A stretch of DNA of 16,584 nucleotides from CAZXIC01 sp964640195 (GTDB lineage: Archaea; Iainarchaeota; Iainarchaeia; Iainarchaeales; GCA-2688035): positions 1-16,584 of the forward strand of contig CAZXIC010000020.1 in NCBI GenBank assembly GCA_964640195.1, given 5' to 3'. Below the pieces are notes generated by a model. The model saw only the letters and a program-made list of their open reading frames with translations, was not told the origin of the DNA and searched no databases. The position numbers and the translations under genes are program-made. Every line of letters begins with the position of its first letter. Positions within the stretch are counted from its first letter, which is position 1. Positions 13,529 through 16,584 of the stretch are shown here, piece after piece.

Positions 13529-14310
13529 TTAAGGCAATTGGCTTGCACAGGGAAGCGACTATTGCCGGAAAGCCGGAAGCTGACATGGCAATATGCAATC
13601 TTGTCGGTAAAAGACTGCGGGAAAAGGGCTTTGAAGTGGAAATGGTTGAACCGCAGGATTTCAAAGAGGGCTTGCGTGCGGATATGGTTTTTTCAATGGC
13701 AAGAACAAAGAAAATACATGAAATACTGCAGACCTACCTTGACAGAAACGTTTTTGTAATCAATGACCCAAAAGCTGTTGCAGATTCGATGAACAGGGAA
13801 CTGAGTTACAGACGGCTGCAGGAAGCTGGAGTTGCTGTTCCGGAAACAAGGCTTGTTCCTTTGGGCGAACTTAGTATGGAAGCTCTTGGCGGGAAAGCGA
13901 TTCTGAAGAGACCTGACAGGCATGAGTTTACAACGGTTGTTGAGAACGAAAAGCAATTAAATGAAGCAATCAAAAGCTATAAAGAGCAGGGGCTTGGTTC
14001 AATAATAGTGCAGCGCTTTGTTTCTGGAAAGCATGTGAAGTATTACGCAATAGGCGAGGAAATCTTTCTGATGAACACGGAAACTGTTGCAGGGAAGGCA
14101 AGGGAGCAGATGGAGGAACAGGCAGTGCTTGCAGGGAAGGCAACAGGTTTGGATATTTACGGCGGAGATTTCATTGCAGCCGGGGAAAAGGCTTGGCTGG
14201 TTGACATAAACGACTGGCCCAGCTTCAGTGCGATAAGGGAAGAGGCAGCTGCTCAGATTGCTGAATTGATTAAAAGAGAGTATGGAAAGATGAGGGCTAA
14301 AAAATGTTGA
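13525..14310 (+). CDS. ATP-grasp enzyme in the inositol operon
   Basis: 261 residues with an ATP-grasp fold. A pre-ATP-grasp domain (1-85) ends in FVINDPKAVADSMNRELSYR. The ATP-binding subdomain has AILKRPD (Lys128) and IIVQRFVSGKHVKYY. The metal-binding end has GGDFIAA (Asp215) and LVDINDWPSF (Asp227, Asn229). Such enzymes join an acid to an amine or thiol through an acyl phosphate, but the fold also includes inositol-phosphate kinases of the ITPK group, whose closing motif is similarly D-I-N-x-x-P. The substrate cannot be read from sequence. The frame opens at ATG 13504, but GTG 13525 is preferred: GGTG lies 5 nt before it and it forms a 4-bp overlap with the preceding stop. It overlaps the next gene by 7 nt. 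Confidence 0.85.
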   Translation: MIKAIGLHREATIAGKPEADMAICNLVGKRLREKGFEVEMVEPQDFKEGLRADMVFSMARTKKIHEILQTYLDRNVFVINDPKAVADSMNRELSYRRLQEAGVAVPETRLVPLGELSMEALGGKAILKRPDRHEFTTVVENEKQLNEAIKSYKEQGLGSIIVQRFVSGKHVKYYAIGEEIFLMNTETVAGKAREQMEEQAVLAGKATGLDIYGGDFIAAGEKAWLVDINDWPSFSAIREEAAAQIAELIKREYGKMRAKKC

Positions 14311-15113
14311 GGGCATTTGAGCAGATGTTCAAAGCTGTGCGGCGCTATCTTTTAACAGATGGCAGGCGAAATGTTGGAATCATTAAAAAGAATGTAAAGG
14401 GGGACATTTCGAGGGAATTTGATTTAAAGGCGGAGGAAACCGCAATCAATTTCTGCAAAAGGGAATTTGGTTTTCCGATTAAAATCCTTACAGAAGAAAG
14501 GGGCGAAGTTCTTACAAAAAAAGGCAAGCCGAAATATGTGTTCGTCATAGACCCTGTTGACGGCAGCAACAACTTCTTGCACGGGATTGAGGCAAGCAGT
14601 TTCAGCATTGCAGCCGTTCCAGCGGAACAGCCACTGACACCGCAGAATGTCCGCTTTGGATTGATTGGAAACATCTTTACCGGAAGCATCAGCAAAGCAG
14701 AGCAGGGAAAAGGCGCAACCCTTAACGGAAAGAAGATTTCCGCTTCAAAAGTAAAGCAGGTTGGGAAAGCCCTTGTAAACATTGACCTTGACTTTGATGG
14801 AAGGGAAAAGATTGCAAGGGTACTTCCGTTAATGAAAAGAGTGCACCAGATGCGGAGGCTTGGCAGCGCTTCAACAGAACTCAGCCTTGTTGCAAGCGGC
14901 GGCTTTGACGCGCACGTTGATGTAAGGGACAAGCTCACGCCTGAAAATTTCATGGCAGCTTATCTGATAATAAGGGAGGCTGGCGGCGTTCTGACAGATG
15001 CCAAGGGAAAAGAGCTGCCAGAGGTACACGACCTGAAAAAGCCTTTTAATATTGTTGCCTCCGGTAATATAGAATTGCATAAAAAAATAATCGGCTTACT
15101 GGAGATGCGCTGA
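14304..15113 (+). CDS. Inositol-monophosphatase-family phosphatase
   Basis: 269 residues of the magnesium-dependent IMPase/FBPase/CysQ fold. The acidic pair is ILTEERGE (Glu64, Glu65), and the signature VIDPVDGSNNFLHGI supplies Asp83 and Asp86. A later motif GSASTELSLVASGGFDAHVD is followed by KLTPENFMAAYLIIREAGG. In most members an Asp sits just before the AA pair of that last motif; here the position is Phe216 with Asn215 beside it. The operon suggests dephosphorylation of archaetidylinositol phosphate, or of inositol-1-phosphate itself. The start ATG overlaps the end of the ATP-grasp gene. The gene ends directly against the start codon of the CDP-alcohol phosphotransferase gene, which supports a joint pathway. 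Confidence 0.88.
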   Translation: MLRAFEQMFKAVRRYLLTDGRRNVGIIKKNVKGDISREFDLKAEETAINFCKREFGFPIKILTEERGEVLTKKGKPKYVFVIDPVDGSNNFLHGIEASSFSIAAVPAEQPLTPQNVRFGLIGNIFTGSISKAEQGKGATLNGKKISASKVKQVGKALVNIDLDFDGREKIARVLPLMKRVHQMRRLGSASTELSLVASGGFDAHVDVRDKLTPENFMAAYLIIREAGGVLTDAKGKELPEVHDLKKPFNIVASGNIELHKKIIGLLEMR

Positions 15114-15692
15114 ATGCTGGGGAGCGAGGCAAGGAAAAAAATTGACAGGATTGAAAATAGACTTGGGTTGGCTTTCAGCAGGTTCGGCAGCCCGAACAGT
15201 TACACTTTTCTGACCCTGCTGAGCGGCTTTGCTGCAGCCTACGTGATTTACTTGGGGATGTTCATCTGGGGGATAGCGCTTATCCTGCTTTCCGGCTTCT
15301 TTGATTTGCTTGATGGCGCAGTTGCAAGGGCGATAAAGGGCGTAACAAAATGGGGGGCAATGGCTGACAGCGTAACAGATAAGGTAACGGAGATTGCAAT
15401 CTACTTTGCATTAGCCCTTTATTCAAGCAGCTTGTTTCTTGGCTCAATGCTTGCAATCACGGCATTCATGCTTAGTGGCTACGTCAGCAAGCACGCAGGC
15501 GCTCTGGGGGCAAAGCAGGGCGGGGGCTTGATTGAGAGAAAGGAAAGGGTTTTTTTGCTAATTGTTGGATTAGTGCTGCTTTACTTCGACATCAGTTACA
15601 TGGCTTACATCTTGTACATTATTGCAGCACTTTCCGCAGTCACTGTTCTGCAGAGGCTTAACAGGAGCAGGAAGGCTTTTTCGTCTGCCTGA
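15114..15692 (+). CDS. CDP-alcohol phosphatidyltransferase, likely archaetidylinositol phosphate synthase
   Basis: 192 residues, an integral membrane enzyme with about six hydrophobic segments. It has the complete family signature: FFDLLDGAVARAIKGV, then WGAMADSVTD, matching D-x2-D-G-x2-A-R-x8-G-x3-D-x3-D, with Asp64, Asp67, Asp85 and Asp89 as metal ligands and base. Family enzymes transfer the CDP-bound lipid to an alcohol. Because ino1 heads the same gene run, the acceptor is most likely inositol-1-phosphate and the donor CDP-archaeol, giving archaetidylinositol phosphate. Sequence alone does not exclude glycerol phosphate or serine as acceptor. ATG 15114 directly follows the preceding TGA, so translation is coupled; GGAG lies about 9 nt upstream. 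Confidence 0.88.
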   Translation: MLGSEARKKIDRIENRLGLAFSRFGSPNSYTFLTLLSGFAAAYVIYLGMFIWGIALILLSGFFDLLDGAVARAIKGVTKWGAMADSVTDKVTEIAIYFALALYSSSLFLGSMLAITAFMLSGYVSKHAGALGAKQGGGLIERKERVFLLIVGLVLLYFDISYMAYILYIIAALSAVTVLQRLNRSRKAFSSA

Positions 15693-15695
15693 AGG

Positions 15696-16373
15696 CTACA
15701 GCTTTTTAATAAGCCCAAGCCTTGCTATCGGGGAAAATACATGAATCAGGGGCGAAGTAACTGTCCCGAAAATTTTTGCCTTGTTTTTTAGAATCGCTTT
15801 CCTCAGTTCTTCCTCACTTTGAGCCTTGCACTCAACGTAAGCGTTCCCTATTTCCAAAGGAACGTGGGCATCGCTGCCGGCAACAGCAAGCATGTTATGC
15901 TCCCTTGCATACCTCTCTGCCTTCAGGTTCATGCTACTGAAAATGCACCTGCTGTTGAAAACCTCCAATGCTTTCACTCTCTTGATTGCGCTGTCCAGAT
16001 TCCTGAACGGCGTCCTGAACCAGTCGAAGGGATGTGGAATCACAGCCATTGCTCCTTGTGAATCCAGTGAGTCAACAACCTCGCCGAAGGAAGCAGGCTT
16101 TACCTCCTTGTTCATGAACAAGCCAATCACTTCTCCAACGGTGCGCTTGCCCTCCTTTACCTTTATCTCCTCGCCCTTTATGATAAGCAGCTTTTCCCTT
16201 TTTCCAAGTTTGACTAATTCAGGCCACGCCCTGCAGTTATCGTGGTCTGTTATTGCAATGCCATCAAGCTGCCTTTCCCTTATTCTCCTGATTATGCTAC
16301 GTGGAGTGCTCAAAGCGTCCTTGCTGTAACAGCTGTGGATATGCAAATCAATTTTCAACAGCGGTTCCCCCAA
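15696..16373 (-). CDS. PHP-domain metal-dependent phosphoesterase
   Basis: 225 residues, a full-length PHP domain of the TrpH/YciV type, a trinuclear-metal phosphoesterase fold. The metal ligands are all visible in order: KIDLHIHSCYSKD (His11, His13), GIAITDHDN (Asp43, His44), IIKGEEIKV (Glu68/69), AVIPHPFDW (His114), LEVFNSR and VAGSDAHVP (Asp168, His170). Family members hydrolyse nucleotide 3',5'-bisphosphates or cut nucleic acid or small phosphates; the substrate here is unknown. The start is uncertain: TTG 16373 or TTG 16358, since no ATG lies before the first motif. A TTTAAA at 16395-16400 would place the transcript start near 16371. It converges with the lipid operon with a 3-nt gap. 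Confidence 0.87.
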   Translation of the reverse strand: MGEPLLKIDLHIHSCYSKDALSTPRSIIRRIRERQLDGIAITDHDNCRAWPELVKLGKREKLLIIKGEEIKVKEGKRTVGEVIGLFMNKEVKPASFGEVVDSLDSQGAMAVIPHPFDWFRTPFRNLDSAIKRVKALEVFNSRCIFSSMNLKAERYAREHNMLAVAGSDAHVPLEIGNAYVECKAQSEEELRKAILKNKAKIFGTVTSPLIHVFSPIARLGLIKKL

Positions 16374-16378
16374 TGAGC

Positions 16379-16417
16379 TTTTAATTACTATTACTTTAAA
16401 TAATAAAAGATATAAAG
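16379..16417. promoter_or_regulatory. Divergent AT-rich promoter region between the PHP and EamA genes
   Basis: A 39-nt stretch almost entirely of A and T separates the two divergent starts. TTTAAA at 16395-16400 is the best TATA candidate for the leftward gene. For the rightward gene TTTTAATT near 16379-16386 is the better spaced of two options. Both assignments are by position only. Confidence 0.3.
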
Positions 16418-16584
16418 ATGGAAGCCTGGGTTATTTACGCAATCCTTGCATCGCTGAGCTGGGGCACTTACATTGTCGTAAACAAGATTGCGATAAGTAA
16501 GGGGATGAGCCCATATTTTGCCCTAATTCTGATGGGGCTTGGCATAATCGGCTTGTTTGGAGTTGCCTTCTTTCTGTCAAAGCC
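16418..16584 (+). CDS. EamA/DMT-type transporter, N-terminal part (3' partial)
   Basis: The first 55 codons of a membrane protein cut by the right edge. It begins MEAWVIYAILASLSWGTYIV, a first transmembrane helix with the SWG motif common in drug/metabolite-transporter family proteins. VNKIAISKGMSPYFAL follows, then a second helix rich in Gly, Leu and Ile. Full members have ten helices and export or import small metabolites; the substrate cannot be guessed. No strong Shine-Dalgarno precedes the ATG. Confidence 0.75.
   Translation, partial: MEAWVIYAILASLSWGTYIVVNKIAISKGMSPYFALILMGLGIIGLFGVAFFLSK

Noticed and set aside
1..16584. tRNA, rRNA, CRISPR or insertion-sequence features
   Set aside because: The gaps between genes are all under about 120 nt; none shows a cloverleaf, regularly spaced repeats or transposase coding, and no direct repeats flank any gene group.

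Overview
The window looks archaeal. It carries a topoisomerase VI pair, a Mre11 nuclease, a Bat-type HTH_10 regulator, a short-form myo-inositol-1-phosphate synthase with an archaetidylinositol-phosphate-synthase-like enzyme, and a membrane pyrophosphatase. Many genes have a TATA-like element about 22-26 nt before the start codon, as expected for leaderless transcripts, and a second set uses GGTG(A)-type Shine-Dalgarno sites. Very tight packing and small proteins would suit a DPANN-type lineage (Diapherotrites, Micrarchaeota or similar), but no marker gene here fixes the lineage, so that placement is a guess. No tRNA, rRNA, CRISPR array, insertion sequence or gene-free stretch above 300 bases was seen.

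Layout. (1) 2-1397, plus strand: the end of top6B overlapping top6A. (2) 1402-5264, minus strand, transcribed leftward: a small two-helix membrane protein, a membrane-anchored HAD phosphatase, and two tandem paralogues built from a helical N-terminal region and a C-terminal phosphohistidine swivelling domain. The second paralogue is broken by a single-base frameshift although both halves are well preserved. (3) 5349-6399: a Bat-type regulator and cutA, divergent around a compact double promoter. (4) 6402-10391, minus: a membrane pyrophosphatase and, downstream, an AMP-forming acetyl-CoA synthetase. (5) 10454-12107, minus: mre11 without rad50, and a PadR regulator. (6) 12223-15692, plus: an inositol-lipid gene set made of inositol-phosphate synthase, a 64-residue zinc-ribbon protein, an ATP-grasp enzyme, an IMPase-family phosphatase and a CDP-alcohol phosphotransferase. 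(7) 15696-16373, minus: a PHP phosphoesterase. (8) From 16418, plus: the start of an EamA-type transporter.

How they fit together. Region 6 reads as one pathway: glucose-6-phosphate to inositol-1-phosphate, its transfer to CDP-archaeol, then dephosphorylation. An uncharacterised ATP-grasp enzyme sits in the middle, and a PadR repressor diverges from it across three dyads. In region 4, acetate activation makes pyrophosphate, which the neighbouring ion-pumping pyrophosphatase could use to conserve energy. Region 2 is the least explained. Its two swivelling-domain proteins lack the ATP-grasp and PEP-binding domains that normally feed such a domain, so a partner must act in trans or the fold is used differently.
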